Under the pieces are notes generated by a model, which did no database searches, had not been told where the DNA came from, and saw only the letters and a list, made by a program, of their open reading frames with translations. This document shows, in pieces, positions 16,158 through 24,851 of a stretch of 64,000 nt of DNA; the first letter of the stretch is position 1; the number at the start of each line of letters is the position of its first letter. The DNA is taken from the NCBI GenBank assembly GCA_017539045.1, contig JAFYHS010000017.1:1-64000 (forward strand), in the 5' to 3' direction. Source of the DNA: Bacteroidales bacterium (lineage in GTDB: Bacteria; Bacteroidota; Bacteroidia; Bacteroidales; F082). The translations under genes were made by a program, and so were the position numbers.

Positions 16158-17333
16158 ATGGCCAAAGAACAGCATCACATAGACTTCGATGAGTATATCC
16201 GACAAGGAGAACCCGCACAACGCGAGGCCGCCTACGCGTGGAGCACGGCCATCGGCCTGCAGGCTGTGGATGGGCTCACGACCTCCGAGTACCTCAATGA
16301 CTTGGCACGTCGCAACATCGAAGGCGAACTGACCATGGATCAGGTCGACACATTGCTCGACAGCTATTACGAAAGCAAGGCCTCGCGCGAAGCCCATGAC
16401 GACGACAAGAATGAAGCCGACAAAGCATCGAGAAACATCAAGAAGATACTCTCCGTGAAAACGGTCGACTTCACAGCCAATGGTTTTATCTCGTTGCACC
16501 GCCGCATCTTCGAAGGCGTCTTCAAACACGCCGGCCAACTGCGCGACTACGACATCACCAAGAAGGAATGGGTGCTGGAAGGCGACACGGTGAACTACCT
16601 GAACTGGGAAGACCTGCGCCGAGCGCTGGACTACGACATCAAGCAAGAACGCGAGTTCAGCTATAAAGGCCTCGCACAGGACGACCTTATCACTCATATC
16701 GCCAGCTTCGTCTCCGGACTTTGGCAAATCCACGCCTTCGGCGAAGGCAACACCCGCACCACGGCCGTGTTCACCATACAGTACCTGCGGTCGATAGGCT
16801 TTGACGTGGAGAACGACTTGTTTGCAAAACACTCTTGGTACTTCCGCAATGCCCTTGTCCGCGCCAACTACAAGAACGCCGTGAAAGGCATCGACTACTC
16901 CCCTATCTATCTCCAACGTTTCTTCCGCAACCTGCTCCTCGGCGAGCGATGGGACCTCCGCAACCGCTATCTGCATATCCACCCCACGGAAGAATGGAGT
17001 GTGCAACCTAATTTGGCTAACCAAAGCGGCACAGGACAAGTACCCGAACAAGTACCCGAACAAGTACCCGAACAAGTTCATGACTTATTCCACACAAACA
17101 ACCCCTTGGTTATTGAATTGATAAAGGTACTGGGACATGAAAAGCTGTCTATTTCGCAATTGATGGAAAAGACAGGATTAAAACACAGGCCCAACTTCAT
17201 AGAATACCATTTGAGCCCCGCCATTTCCGAAGGTTTCGTCTGTCTTTTATATCCCGACACGCCCCGCCATCCACGGCAGAAATACCTGCTGACGGCGAAA
17301 GGGGTAATGCTTTATAAGGTAATTATCGGATAA
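16158..17333 (+). CDS. Fic family protein (AMP-transferase type)
   Basis: A 391-aa protein. The Fic core (about residues 100-250) holds IHAFGEGNTRTT, the active-site motif with catalytic His and the phosphate-binding EGN, although the usual Pro after His is Ala and the usual GNGR reads GNTR. This spelling looks like that of a coherent subfamily rather than decay. A VLEGDTVNY flap region lies upstream. After the core comes a three-fold QVPE repeat, then a winged-helix-like C-terminal domain (about 310-391, LSISQLMEKTGLKHRPNFIEYHL) that probably binds DNA or the fold's own partner. Fic enzymes usually attach AMP to target proteins; the target is unknown. No antitoxin gene is adjacent. The start is set by the promoter at 16126. 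Confidence 0.85.
   Translation: MAKEQHHIDFDEYIRQGEPAQREAAYAWSTAIGLQAVDGLTTSEYLNDLARRNIEGELTMDQVDTLLDSYYESKASREAHDDDKNEADKASRNIKKILSVKTVDFTANGFISLHRRIFEGVFKHAGQLRDYDITKKEWVLEGDTVNYLNWEDLRRALDYDIKQEREFSYKGLAQDDLITHIASFVSGLWQIHAFGEGNTRTTAVFTIQYLRSIGFDVENDLFAKHSWYFRNALVRANYKNAVKGIDYSPIYLQRFFRNLLLGERWDLRNRYLHIHPTEEWSVQPNLANQSGTGQVPEQVPEQVPEQVHDLFHTNNPLVIELIKVLGHEKLSISQLMEKTGLKHRPNFIEYHLSPAISEGFVCLLYPDTPRHPRQKYLLTAKGVMLYKVIIG
17037..17077 (+). repeat. 12-bp in-frame tandem repeat in the Fic gene
   Basis: Three perfect copies of CAAGTACCCGAA and the start of a fourth encode (QVPE)3-QV in the linker between the Fic core and the winged-helix domain. Copy number is likely to vary between strains. Confidence 0.85.
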
Positions 17334-17337
17334 CTAC

Positions 17338-17437
17338 AGGAGATTCCGGATCAAGTCCGGAATGACGGTAAAGGGCGAATGTGTGTCTTTGAGGACAATT
17401 CTCAATTATCAATTATCAATTATCAATTGTCAATTAA
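17338..17437. repeat. Palindromic repeat followed by AATTATC tandem repeat
   Basis: 17338-17372 is the GGAGATTCCGGATCAAGTCC-type palindromic unit. 17393-17437 is a run of CAATTATCAATTATC/CAATTGTC units. A variant of the second element lies inside the mfd coding sequence at 53794-53838. Confidence 0.75.
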
Positions 17438-17471
17438 ATAGCTTATCTTTGCAAACAAAATTCCATTCCCT

Positions 17472-17927
17472 ATGAAACTCGCAGAAGCATTAAGCATCAG
17501 GAAAGACCTGCAGAAGCGCATCCAACAATTAGGACAGCGCATACAGAATAACGTGAAGGTACAAGAAGGCGACGCGCCTTCGGAAGAGCCTATGGAGCTG
17601 ATGAAGGAACTCGACGCCTGCCTCACGCAGCTCGAAGACCTCATCTGGCGCATCAACGCCACCAACATGAAGACCACCAACGCCCAAGGCGTCACCCTCA
17701 CCCAACTCATGGCCCGCAAGGACGTGCTGACCATGCGCGTCAGCAACCTGCGCAGCATCTTCGACACCGCCTCGGCGGGACAGGACCGCTACTCGCGCTC
17801 GGAGATCAAGACGGTGACCGTGGTCGACGTGAAAGCCATTGGCAAGAAGGTGGACGAATGCTCGGCACAGCTGCGCCAACTCGACATGGAGATACAGGCG
17901 CTCAACTTCCAGACCGAGCTGGTCTGA
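17472..17927 (+). CDS. DIP1984 family protein
   Basis: A 151-aa, mostly helical protein beginning MKLAEALSIRKDLQKRIQQL, with the family's WRINATN (about 60-66) and LTQLMARKDVL (about 76-86) motifs. It matches the DIP1984/septicolysin-like family at its usual length; the family has no settled function. A perfect -7 TATCTTTG at 17444-17451 precedes the ATG by 20 nt. From 17928 to 18119 I see no gene. Confidence 0.85.
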   Translation: MKLAEALSIRKDLQKRIQQLGQRIQNNVKVQEGDAPSEEPMELMKELDACLTQLEDLIWRINATNMKTTNAQGVTLTQLMARKDVLTMRVSNLRSIFDTASAGQDRYSRSEIKTVTVVDVKAIGKKVDECSAQLRQLDMEIQALNFQTELV

Positions 17928-18119
17928 ACCACAAGGCATCCGCATTTGTAGGGCGAACCGAACCCCCACTTTGATCGTTGCCCGGAGCCGGCAGCACCCG
18001 TTCACGATGAACCGCACGGCGCAGGCTCAGCACGTTGTCATCCGAATGTACGGCTCAGGCCGCACGGCGCACTACCGACCGGTTGACTATGAATGTCGGA
18101 TGCCTTCTTTTATTACGAT

Positions 18120-18701
18120 TCAACCTAAGTCCTTCAAAAACGCGATCAGTTTACGCGTGGCCTTGCCACGGTGGCTGATGGCGTTTTTCACTTCGTGGCC
18201 CAGCTCGGCGAAGGTCTGCTCGTAGCCGTCGGGCTGGAAGATGGGGTCGTAGCCGAAGCCGTCGGTGCCACGCTGCTCCTCGGTGATGTGTCCGTCGCAA
18301 CGGCCTTCGAAGAAATAGGATTTACCGTCGAGGTTGAGCGCGATGCAGGTGCGGAAGGCGGCCTTGCGGTTGGTCTGCCCTTTCATGGCGGCCAGCATCT
18401 TGTCGACGTTGTCCTGGTAGGTGCAATGCTCACCGGCATAACGTGCCGAATACACGCCCGGGGCGCCGCCCAAGGCCTCCACCTCGAGGCCGGAGTCGTC
18501 GGAGAAACAGTCCACATGGTACTTGTTGGTGACGAAGTCCGCCTTGATCTTGGCGTTGCCTTCGATGGTGTCGGCGTCTTCGACGATGTCCTCGTGGCAG
18601 CCGATGTCGTCGAGGCTCAGGACCTCATAGAGGCCTTCCATGATTTCGCGCATCTCGCGCAGTTTGTTACGATTATTTGTTGCGAATACGATCTGCTTCA
18701 T
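18120..18701 (-). CDS. rdgB: Non-canonical purine NTP pyrophosphatase (RdgB/HAM1)
   Basis: A 193-aa enzyme that hydrolyses ITP, dITP and XTP to monophosphates, keeping deaminated purines out of DNA and RNA. Hallmarks are FATNNRNKLREM at the N terminus, SDDSGLEVEALGGAPGVYSARYAG in the middle (here cited as SDDSGLEV and GVYSARYAG), GTDGFGYDPIF, and the C-terminal SHRGKA. The start at MKQIVFAT is preferred over an upstream in-frame start because it gives the usual family length. Confidence 0.93.
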   Translation of the reverse strand: MKQIVFATNNRNKLREMREIMEGLYEVLSLDDIGCHEDIVEDADTIEGNAKIKADFVTNKYHVDCFSDDSGLEVEALGGAPGVYSARYAGEHCTYQDNVDKMLAAMKGQTNRKAAFRTCIALNLDGKSYFFEGRCDGHITEEQRGTDGFGYDPIFQPDGYEQTFAELGHEVKNAISHRGKATRKLIAFLKDLG

Positions 18702-18821
18702 TATTGTATTGTTTATGCTTTTGCTTTTTTTCCATGGGCTTAGAAACACTACACTTACGCCACACCCTCATGGCGGAGGAACATCCGCCATCTCCTGAGC
18801 ACGAAGACGACACCCTTTTGC

Positions 18822-18852
18822 TCAGGAGATTGCGGGTCAAGCCCGCAATGAG
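18822..18852. repeat. Short palindromic repeat
   Basis: TCAGGAGATTGCGGGTCAAG followed by CCCGCAATGAGG: the same family as 415-455, between rdgB and ung. Confidence 0.75.
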
Positions 18853-18891
18853 GGTTTAAGCGGAGTGTAGTATCCCTCAGTGGAGCAACAG

Positions 18892-19572
18892 TTAAGGCAA
18901 TGACCAGTCAATCGGTTCAATACCATGCTCTATCAAATAACGGTTCGTTTGCGAGAAGTGATGGCATCCGAAGAAGCCGCGGCTGGCAGAGAGTGGCGAG
19001 GGGTGCACCGACTTCAGGATCAGGTGTTTCGTCGGGTCGATCAGGGCCTGTTTGGCGATGGCGTAGTTGCCCCAGAGGATGAAGACGAGGTGCTCACGTT
19101 GCTCCGACAGGGCGCAGATGGCGGCGTCGGTGAACTGCTCCCAGCCGTGGCGCGAGTGCGAGGCGGCCTGTCCGGCACGCACCGTCAGCGAGGCGTTGAG
19201 GAGCAGCACCCCTTCCCTAGCCCACTTCTCGAGGTTACCCGAGCGCGCCATGGGCACGCCGAGGTCGGCATTCAGCTCCTTGAAGATGTTCTGCAGGCTG
19301 GGCGGGAAGGGCACGCCGTCGGGCACCGAGAATGAGAGGCCGTGGGCCTGTCCCGGGCCGTGGTAGGGGTCCTGACCAAGGATGACGACCTTCACCTTGT
19401 CGAAAGGCGTGAGGTTGAAGGCGTTGAAGATCAAGGGACCGGGAGGATAGACGGCATACTGCCGCTTCTCGCTGACGAGGAACGACTTGAGGTCGGCGAA
19501 GTAGGGTGCCTCAAACTGCGGCCGCAGCACTTGGTACCAACTTTCGTCAATATTGGGTTTCTTTACTTCCAT
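18892..19572 (-). CDS. ung: Uracil-DNA glycosylase
   Basis: A 226-aa family 1 enzyme that excises uracil from DNA. The water-activating motif [18 protein letters not shown] (catalytic Asp and Tyr; cited from about residue 67), the LLLNASLTV strand and the HPSPLSA minor-groove loop (about residue 190) are intact. Family length is normal. It is next to rdgB, another enzyme dealing with deaminated bases, but with a gap of about 190 nt. Confidence 0.96.
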   Translation of the reverse strand: MEVKKPNIDESWYQVLRPQFEAPYFADLKSFLVSEKRQYAVYPPGPLIFNAFNLTPFDKVKVVILGQDPYHGPGQAHGLSFSVPDGVPFPPSLQNIFKELNADLGVPMARSGNLEKWAREGVLLLNASLTVRAGQAASHSRHGWEQFTDAAICALSEQREHLVFILWGNYAIAKQALIDPTKHLILKSVHPSPLSASRGFFGCHHFSQTNRYLIEHGIEPIDWSLP

Positions 19573-19612
19573 CTTTATCAGTTGTCAGTTGTTCAGTTGT
19601 TCAGTTAAAGCA

Positions 19613-19680
19613 GGTTGCTGAGCCTGTCGAAGCACCGTCATTCTTTTGGTCGGCCCTTCGACGGGCTCAGGGACCTTAAC
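19613..19680. repeat. TGAGCCTGTCGAAG palindromic repeat pair
   Basis: TGAGCCTGTCGAAG and, about 30 bp on, its inverse CTTCGACGGGCTCAGGGACC. The unit recurs at 19911-19937, 28959-28984 and 62823-62850, all intergenic. Together the two halves could fold into a stem at the 5' side of the ung gene. Confidence 0.75.
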
Positions 19681-19761
19681 TCATTTGTTCATAAAAATCT
19701 CTGCAAAGATGGTAATAATTCGCGAAAAAATGCGTTACTTTGCAAATCAAATTTCATAGCT

Positions 19762-19893
19762 ATGAAGAGAAAACTTGCCATCGCCCTGTTAATCGCCTTT
19801 GTTTCAGGCATCGTCATGACGTCATGCAGGTCGAACAAGACTTGCCCTGCCTACGGCGAATCGCAAAAGTACATCAAGGAAACGCGTTATTAA
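19762..19893 (+). CDS. Small lipoprotein, 43 aa
   Basis: MKRKLAIALLIAFVSGIVMTSC gives a signal peptide with lipobox Cys22, then only 21 residues (SNKTCPAYGESQKYIKETRY). Such tiny CPAY-containing lipoproteins occur widely in Bacteroidales without a known role. A near-consensus -7 (TTACTTTG, about 19732-19739) precedes it. The ATG at 19762 is chosen over upstream in-frame codons because it starts the signal peptide. Confidence 0.7.
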   Translation: MKRKLAIALLIAFVSGIVMTSCRSNKTCPAYGESQKYIKETRY

Positions 19894-19910
19894 TACAGGT
19901 GTTGGGAGCG

Positions 19911-19937
19911 CGGCCCTTCGACGGGCTCAGGGACCTG
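19911..19937. repeat. TGAGCCTGTCGAAG-type repeat
   Basis: CCCTTCGACGGGCTCAGGGACC, the inverse orientation of the unit at 19613, in the 56-nt gap between two secreted-protein genes. Confidence 0.75.
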
Positions 19938-19949
19938 TGATACTATACC

Positions 19950-20747
19950 ATGACTGCCCTCAGACAACACTTCATACGCATCCTCATGCTCACGCTTTTC
20001 GGAGCGTGTCCTTTTTTGTTGTCAGCCCAAAACATCGACATACAGAGCGACGACGACAAGCCGCTCGAAGAGAAGCTGGTCTACAACCACCAGACCACCC
20101 TCCATGTGGCCATGCACACCCGTGGCCTTGGAGCGGGCTTCAAGATCGGGCGGATCAAGAGCATCCATGTGACCCGTAACTGGGAGGCGCAAGTGGTCTC
20201 ATTGCGCTCGCTCAAGGAGCTGAAGACACTCAACATGTCGTCGTTCAACATGCGGCCTTTCGTGTATGGCAAGCTCAACTACGCCTACGTGGCCCGTTTC
20301 GGCTATGGCGAGGAGCGACGCATCTTTGGCAAGCCCTATTGGGGCGGCATCGAGACGCGCTGGACCTACGAGGCGGGGGCGTCGCTGGCCCTGCTCAAGC
20401 CTTACTATTATTATGTGAGCATCTACAAGCCGCTCGCCGACGGCACCTATTGGGAGACCTACGACGAGCAGACCTTCGACCATAAGGACGAATGGGTCGA
20501 CATACTCGGTCGTTCCGCCTTCACCAAAGGCCTCGGCGAGATCAAGGTGTCGCCCGGCGTGCATGCCTCGCTGGGGCTCAGCTTCGACTTCGCCAAGTCG
20601 CGCACCCAAGTGCAGGCCATCAACATCGACGTGAAAGCCGAGTACTTCCCCTTGGGCGTTTCCATCATGGACTCGGAACGCAACAAGAAAGTGTTCGTCA
20701 CCTTCATGCTGTCATACAACTGGGGCTCAAGGTATAATAACTACTGA
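19950..20747 (+). CDS. Secreted outer-membrane beta-barrel-like protein
   Basis: A 265-aa protein with a signal peptide ending LLSAQ. The body alternates aromatic and polar residues in strands (for example RPFVYGKLNYAYVARFG and GASLALLKPYYYYVSI) and ends in an aromatic-rich strand, as in small outer-membrane barrels. No characterised family recognised. Start could be the ATG at 19950 or 19986; both leave a usable signal sequence. Confidence 0.7.
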   Translation: MTALRQHFIRILMLTLFGACPFLLSAQNIDIQSDDDKPLEEKLVYNHQTTLHVAMHTRGLGAGFKIGRIKSIHVTRNWEAQVVSLRSLKELKTLNMSSFNMRPFVYGKLNYAYVARFGYGEERRIFGKPYWGGIETRWTYEAGASLALLKPYYYYVSIYKPLADGTYWETYDEQTFDHKDEWVDILGRSAFTKGLGEIKVSPGVHASLGLSFDFAKSRTQVQAINIDVKAEYFPLGVSIMDSERNKKVFVTFMLSYNWGSRYNNY

Positions 20748-20816
20748 TAAATAATCAGTTACGAGGGCCTCTTCGCATGGCTCGAAAAAAATCCGAAAAA
20801 AAATATCCGTTTTTAG

Positions 20817-20845
20817 TTGCAGCATTCAAAAAAAGCGTATTTTTG
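20817..20845 (+). promoter_or_regulatory. Promoter of tRNA-Gln
   Basis: TTG at 20817-20819, an 18-nt spacer and TATTTTTG at 20838-20845, 13 nt before the mature tRNA end. Confidence 0.75.
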
Positions 20846-20858
20846 CAGCCGATTTAGG

Positions 20859-20929
20859 TGTCCAATGGTGTAATGGCAGCACAACTGACTCTGGATCAGT
20901 TAGTCTAGGTTCGAATCCTGGTTGGACAA
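20859..20929 (+). tRNA. tRNA-Gln (anticodon CTG)
   Basis: Acceptor stem TGTCCAA (20859-20865) pairs with TTGGACA (20922-20928). The anticodon stem ACTGA/TCAGT holds the loop CTCTGGA with anticodon CTG, reading CAG. The T arm carries GGTTCGAATCC. The 3' CCA is not encoded. Not used here as an integration site as far as can be seen. Confidence 0.93.
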
Positions 20930-20930
20930 C

Positions 20931-20962
20931 AAAAAAGCCGAACGTCTGTTCGGCTTTTTTCG
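20931..20962. terminator. Bidirectional terminator between tRNA-Gln and udk
   Basis: AAAAAAGCCGAAC-GTCT-GTTCGGCTTTTTT: a perfect 13-bp stem with A and T runs at its ends, serving the tRNA on the plus strand and udk on the minus strand. Confidence 0.9.
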
Positions 20963-20978
20963 TTTTGTCTCTCCCCTA

Positions 20979-21587
20979 TTATTTCCCCAGATGCATCTTG
21001 ATTCGTGAGGCGAGGATGTCGACCACCACGGGACTTGAGCCGCGCGGCAGGATGATGTCGGCCGTGCGTTTGGTCGGCTCGATGAACTGCTGGTGCATGG
21101 GTTTCACGAAGGTCTGGTAGTGGCGCAACACGTCCTCCCAAGTACGGCCACGCTCGGCGATGTCGCGGCGGATGATACGCATCAGGCGCTCGTCGCCGTC
21201 GGTATCCACATACACCTTGATGTCCATGCGGTTGCGCAGCTCCTCTTGGGTCAGCACCATGATGCCTTCCACGATGATGACTTCGGTGGGATGCACATAG
21301 ATGACCTCCTGCGAACGGGCGCAGGTGACGTAGGTGTAGATAGGCATTGGGATGGTCTCACCCCGCTTCAGCCTATCGAGATGGTCGATGAGCAGGTCCC
21401 ATTCGATGGCGTCGGGGTGGTCGAAATTGATTTGCTTCTTTTCCTCAGGGGTCTTGTCGCCGTTGTCATAGTAATAGGCGTCCTGGGAAATGACTGATAC
21501 TGAGTTCTCTGGCAATTGTCTAACCAGTTCCTTTACGACGGTGGTCTTACCCGAACCCGAGCCGCCGGCAATACCAATAACTAGCAT
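20979..21587 (-). CDS. udk: Uridine kinase
   Basis: A 202-aa enzyme that phosphorylates uridine and cytidine in pyrimidine salvage. P-loop GIAGGSGSGKTT near the N terminus, FDHPDAIEWDLL (about residue 55), YTYVTCARSQE and the lid ERGRTWEDVL with RRDIAERGR are all present. The ATG giving MLVIGIAGG is preferred over an upstream non-ATG start; a -7 TATCTTTG (minus strand, about 21609-21616) lies between them. Confidence 0.95.
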   Translation of the reverse strand: MLVIGIAGGSGSGKTTVVKELVRQLPENSVSVISQDAYYYDNGDKTPEEKKQINFDHPDAIEWDLLIDHLDRLKRGETIPMPIYTYVTCARSQEVIYVHPTEVIIVEGIMVLTQEELRNRMDIKVYVDTDGDERLMRIIRRDIAERGRTWEDVLRHYQTFVKPMHQQFIEPTKRTADIILPRGSSPVVVDILASRIKMHLGK

Positions 21588-21679
21588 AATTCCATGTTTT
21601 AGAAGCCACAAAGATAAGGATTTTGTCGAATTTTTGGGTGTTTTGTGTATTTTTGCACAAAAAATAAAAAACCACAAAG

Positions 21680-22171
21680 ATGAAGACAAGACACCTTTTT
21701 GCAGGCTTGCTCATGCTGACCGCCGCCTTAGGGCTGGGCAGCTGTGGGCCCAAGCTGCCCGAACTACCCGTTGCGGAAGTCCAACCCTATTTCGCCGATG
21801 CCGCCAAGACCAAGGCCATCGACACGGCCTTCTACCAAGTGAAGGACGCCAAAGGCAACAAATTAGGCACCGTATTGTATTCCTCGCCTTATTCTGACAA
21901 CGTGCAAGGCTTCAAAGGCACCACACCTCTTTTAATAGCCTTGGATGCCGAGGGTCGCATCAAAGACGTGGTCCTGCTGGAGAACCAGGAGACGCCGCGT
22001 TTCGCACAGCGCGTCGTTGAAGGCGGCCTCTACGAAGCCTGGAAAGGCCTCACCGTCGACGAGGCCTTGAATCAGGACGTGGACGCCGTCAGTGGCGCCA
22101 CCTACACCTCTAATGGCGTGAAGAACAGCCTCGTGGCACGCCTGAAGGCCTACCAAAAACAGGTTAAATAA
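21680..22171 (+). CDS. FMN-binding domain lipoprotein
   Basis: A 163-aa protein with a lipobox (ALGLGSC, Cys22) and one FMN-binding domain (about residues 60-160). The motif SGATYTS (about 141-147) is the flavinylation site to which an ApbE-type enzyme attaches FMN through the final Thr/Ser. It resembles the flavin-carrying domain of RnfG and NqrC, but stands alone, so it may serve extracytosolic electron transfer as a carrier. A -7 TATTTTTG at 21648-21655 lies 24 nt upstream of the start. Confidence 0.85.
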   Translation: MKTRHLFAGLLMLTAALGLGSCGPKLPELPVAEVQPYFADAAKTKAIDTAFYQVKDAKGNKLGTVLYSSPYSDNVQGFKGTTPLLIALDAEGRIKDVVLLENQETPRFAQRVVEGGLYEAWKGLTVDEALNQDVDAVSGATYTSNGVKNSLVARLKAYQKQVK

Positions 22172-22177
22172 TGCATT

Positions 22178-22205
22178 GTAGAGACGTGCCATGGCGCGTC
22201 TCTAC
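22178..22205. repeat. GTAGAGACG palindromic repeat
   Basis: GTAGAGACGtgccatggcgCGTCTCTAC, a 9-bp inverted repeat, immediately after the FMN-binding gene. Followed by GGTTTTGG, so it could act as a weak terminator. The same unit occurs at 22957-22984 and, shortened, inside the T9SS protease gene at 49643-49670. Confidence 0.8.
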
Positions 22206-22258
22206 GGTTTTGGTATGGTATTTGTATTTCATAGTTCAACATCAAAATGATATTGACT

Positions 22259-22927
22259 ATGAAAAAGACCATGTTAGCCCTATGCCTCCTCTTTGTGCTG
22301 TCGATGACGGCCGAGGCACAAATGCGTCCACCTCATCATCGCTATCGCCATCCTCACAAACGGACCATCGTAAGGCCCGAGCCACGAAACACCCCTCGTG
22401 TCTACACCCCTAAGGGTGAGTTCCGAGTGCATGCCATCGCCGACTTAGGCATGTGGGATTGGGGCGCCGTGTTCATGCACGAGATCCCCTACCACTTCAG
22501 CGTTGGCGGCATGGCCGAGTACCAACTTGGGCACATCACCAGCGTCGGCCTTGGAGCCGAGTTCTATTCGAGCTACGGCCAGCATTGCCGTCTGTTAGAG
22601 AACATGCAGGAGACCTACCTCCACACCGTGCCCGTTTATGCCAGCCTGAAGTTTGCAGCGCCCTATGTCCCCGTCAGCCCCTTTATAGAAGGTCGCCTCG
22701 GATTCTCGATTCCCGTTGGCCATGTGACCTGCTACGACGCCGACGGTGAGCACCGTTACATCTCGACGGGCTTGTACACCGCCGGTGGCATAGGCCTCAA
22801 GATCTACAAGGTCTACCTCAGTTGTGGCGTCTCCGTCATCGACGTCGTCGACAGCGACTTGGGCTTCAACGAGGGACGCAAGGATGTAATCACGGATTAT
22901 TATGCGAGACTATCGTTCGCGTTCTGA
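22259..22927 (+). CDS. Outer-membrane beta-barrel-like protein
   Basis: A 222-aa protein with a signal peptide (MKKTMLALCLLFVLSMTAEAQ). The first mature residues are rich in His, Arg and Pro (about 22-55), followed by repeated amphipathic strands with glycine (FSVGGMAEYQLG, SVGLGAEFYSS, SPFIEGRLGFSIPVG) and a C-terminal YYARLSFAF, where a terminal Phe is typical of outer-membrane barrels. The start is chosen at the second ATG, which opens the signal peptide. Confidence 0.75.
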   Translation: MKKTMLALCLLFVLSMTAEAQMRPPHHRYRHPHKRTIVRPEPRNTPRVYTPKGEFRVHAIADLGMWDWGAVFMHEIPYHFSVGGMAEYQLGHITSVGLGAEFYSSYGQHCRLLENMQETYLHTVPVYASLKFAAPYVPVSPFIEGRLGFSIPVGHVTCYDADGEHRYISTGLYTAGGIGLKIYKVYLSCGVSVIDVVDSDLGFNEGRKDVITDYYARLSFAF

Positions 22928-22956
22928 TCTGAAATAAACAATATGGGATATAATAT

Positions 22957-22984
22957 GTAGAGACGCGGCACGCCACGTCTCTAC
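22957..22984. repeat. GTAGAGACG palindromic repeat
   Basis: GTAGAGACGcggcacgccaCGTCTCTAC followed by TGTTTTTA. It fills the gap between convergent genes and probably terminates both. Confidence 0.8.
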
Positions 22985-22989
22985 TGTTT

Positions 22990-23694
22990 TTATTCGTCGT
23001 CCTCAGGTAGATCTGCCGAAGGCGCTGTAGTTCCTTCGAGCACGATGACGATTTCGCCCTTGATTTCTTTTTTGGAGAAATGCTCAATCACCTCGGCCAA
23101 GGTGCCGCGGGCGTTCTCTTCGTGGATCTTGGTCAGCTCGCGTGAGACGCAGACCTTACGCTCGGGTCCACACACCTCAGCCAGCTGCTGCAAGGTCTTC
23201 AGCAGGCGGAACGGCGACTCGTAGAGAATGGTCGTGTACGGATAAGTGGCCACCGCCTGCAGCTTGGTCTGGCGGCCTTTCTTATGCGGCAGGAAGCCTT
23301 CGAAGATGAACTTCTCGGCCGGCAGCCCCGAGTTGACCAAAGCGGGCACGAAGGCCGTCGGTCCGGGCAGACACTCCACCTCGATGCCCCGCTTGACGCA
23401 CTCGCGCACCAGCAGGAAACCCGGGTCGGAGATGGCGGGTGTGCCGGCATCGGTGACCAGGGCGAGGGTCTCCCCCGCCTGTATCCTGTCGGCCATGCGT
23501 TCCACCACCTGATGCTCGTTGCGGATGTGGAAGGCCGTCATGGGCTTGCTGATGTCGAGATGCCGCAACAGGTTGCCCGAAGTGCGGGTGTCCTCGGCGA
23601 GGATACCGTCCACCTCCTTGAGGATACGGATGGCACGCAGGGTGATGTCCTCGAGGTTGCCTATGGGCGTCGGCACAAGATAGAGCTTCGACAT
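22990..23694 (-). CDS. rsmI: 16S rRNA (cytidine1402-2'-O)-methyltransferase
   Basis: A 234-aa SAM-dependent enzyme of the tetrapyrrole-methylase fold. N terminus LYLVPTPIGNLEDITLRA, then EDTR (about 35-38), TDAGTPAISDPGFLLVRE (about 80-97), LPGPTAFVPALVNSGLP and the YESPFRLLKTL motif are the family signature. It modifies C1402 in the ribosomal P site. It is the second gene of a pair, 8 nt after the 363-aa gene. Confidence 0.96.
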   Translation of the reverse strand: MSKLYLVPTPIGNLEDITLRAIRILKEVDGILAEDTRTSGNLLRHLDISKPMTAFHIRNEHQVVERMADRIQAGETLALVTDAGTPAISDPGFLLVRECVKRGIEVECLPGPTAFVPALVNSGLPAEKFIFEGFLPHKKGRQTKLQAVATYPYTTILYESPFRLLKTLQQLAEVCGPERKVCVSRELTKIHEENARGTLAEVIEHFSKKEIKGEIVIVLEGTTAPSADLPEDDE

Positions 23695-23702
23695 GGCTAG
23701 GG

Positions 23703-24794
23703 TTATTCAAACTTGTGTGAAACCAAGTCCTTGAGTTTCTGATAGGCTTCGTTGCTGCTGTTCCACTGCAACTCGATCTTCAGCTCGTTGAGATAAATCA
23801 TGGCGCCGTTCAAGGTCTTCAAGTCGTTGAGGTTCTCGATGGACTTGTTGTATTTCTCCATGCTGCCGCCAAACAGTTCGTTGACGAACAAGAACTTGTC
23901 GTTGATGCCGATGACCGACTTCAGGTCGCGGCCAGGAGTCTGCTGCAGCTTGGCGGCCAGTGAGTGGTCCTCGCCCATCATGCTCTCGCCCAACGAGAGC
24001 TCAAAGCTGGCGTCGTCTTGTCCGAAGAAGCCCGACATGCCGTCCGACGACTGGCGCTCGATCTCTTCCCTCTCGGCCATACGCTCGTCGTCCATTCGCG
24101 GCATCACCAAGGGGTTGTCGGCCACCAGGTCTTCGCCATGCACACGGTCGCGCTCGGGGATGTCCTCCTCGGGGATCTCCTCCATCACATGCACCACCTT
24201 GCCGTCTTTCTCGACCGTCTCGACCTTCACCTCTGGCTCGGGCACCTCTTCGAAGCGGAGGAACACGCCGAAATCGTCGCCCAAAGGACGTTCTTCCTCG
24301 ACGGGAGCCACTTCAGGCTCAGGCTCAGGCTGTGGAGCTGGCGCTTCAACCACCGGCGTGGGAGCCACCACGGGTTCAGGCTCAACAACGGGCTCAGGGA
24401 TAGGCTCCGGTTCTGGCTCTGGCTCGGGGATGGGTTCCGGTTCAGGTTCCGGCTCAGGGACGGGTTCAGGTTCGGGTTCAGGTTCGGGTTCCGGCTCAGG
24501 AACGGGTTCGGGTTCCGGCTCTGCCTCGGGTTGTTCCTCTTGCGTCATCCCGCCGAAGAGGCCTGCGATGTCATCGGCATCGAAAGGAAGGTCTTCGTCG
24601 TCGGCCACTGCGCCCACGTTAACGGAGCATAACATATCGTAAAGGGTGTGTGTGCGGTTCATCAACACATCCAAGTCGAGGAGTTCGAGGGGTTTCTCGT
24701 TTCTTAAGAGGTAGTTAATTTGTTGGTATAACAAGCTGATTTCCTGCTTAATAGAAACCAACTGTTCTTTTTGGCTCTCAAAATTGTCGTTCAT
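23703..24794 (-). CDS. Conserved hypothetical protein with PE-repeat linker
   Basis: A 363-aa soluble protein. Residues 1-65 are a predicted coiled-coil or helical N terminus ([17 protein letters not shown]). Residues about 90-170 are a very acidic Pro-Glu/Glu-Pro repeat, and about 290-363 form a compact C-terminal domain ([19 protein letters not shown] and the region to the end) that looks conserved in Bacteroidota. No catalytic motif. The repeat makes a stiff extended spacer between the two ends. It is co-transcribed with rsmI and divergent from tdk. Function unknown. Confidence 0.8.
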   Translation of the reverse strand: MNDNFESQKEQLVSIKQEISLLYQQINYLLRNEKPLELLDLDVLMNRTHTLYDMLCSVNVGAVADDEDLPFDADDIAGLFGGMTQEEQPEAEPEPEPVPEPEPEPEPEPEPVPEPEPEPEPIPEPEPEPEPIPEPVVEPEPVVAPTPVVEAPAPQPEPEPEVAPVEEERPLGDDFGVFLRFEEVPEPEVKVETVEKDGKVVHVMEEIPEEDIPERDRVHGEDLVADNPLVMPRMDDERMAEREEIERQSSDGMSGFFGQDDASFELSLGESMMGEDHSLAAKLQQTPGRDLKSVIGINDKFLFVNELFGGSMEKYNKSIENLNDLKTLNGAMIYLNELKIELQWNSSNEAYQKLKDLVSHKFE

Positions 24795-24851
24795 AAAAGA
24801 TTTATCTCTAATTTTGGGTGCTAAATTACAAATAATCTAACTACCTTCGTT

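Noticed and set aside
16158-17333. Fic motif with Ala and Thr replacing Pro and Gly taken as a dead enzyme
   Set aside because: His, EGN and Arg are kept and the spelling looks subfamily-wide, so inactivity is not supported.
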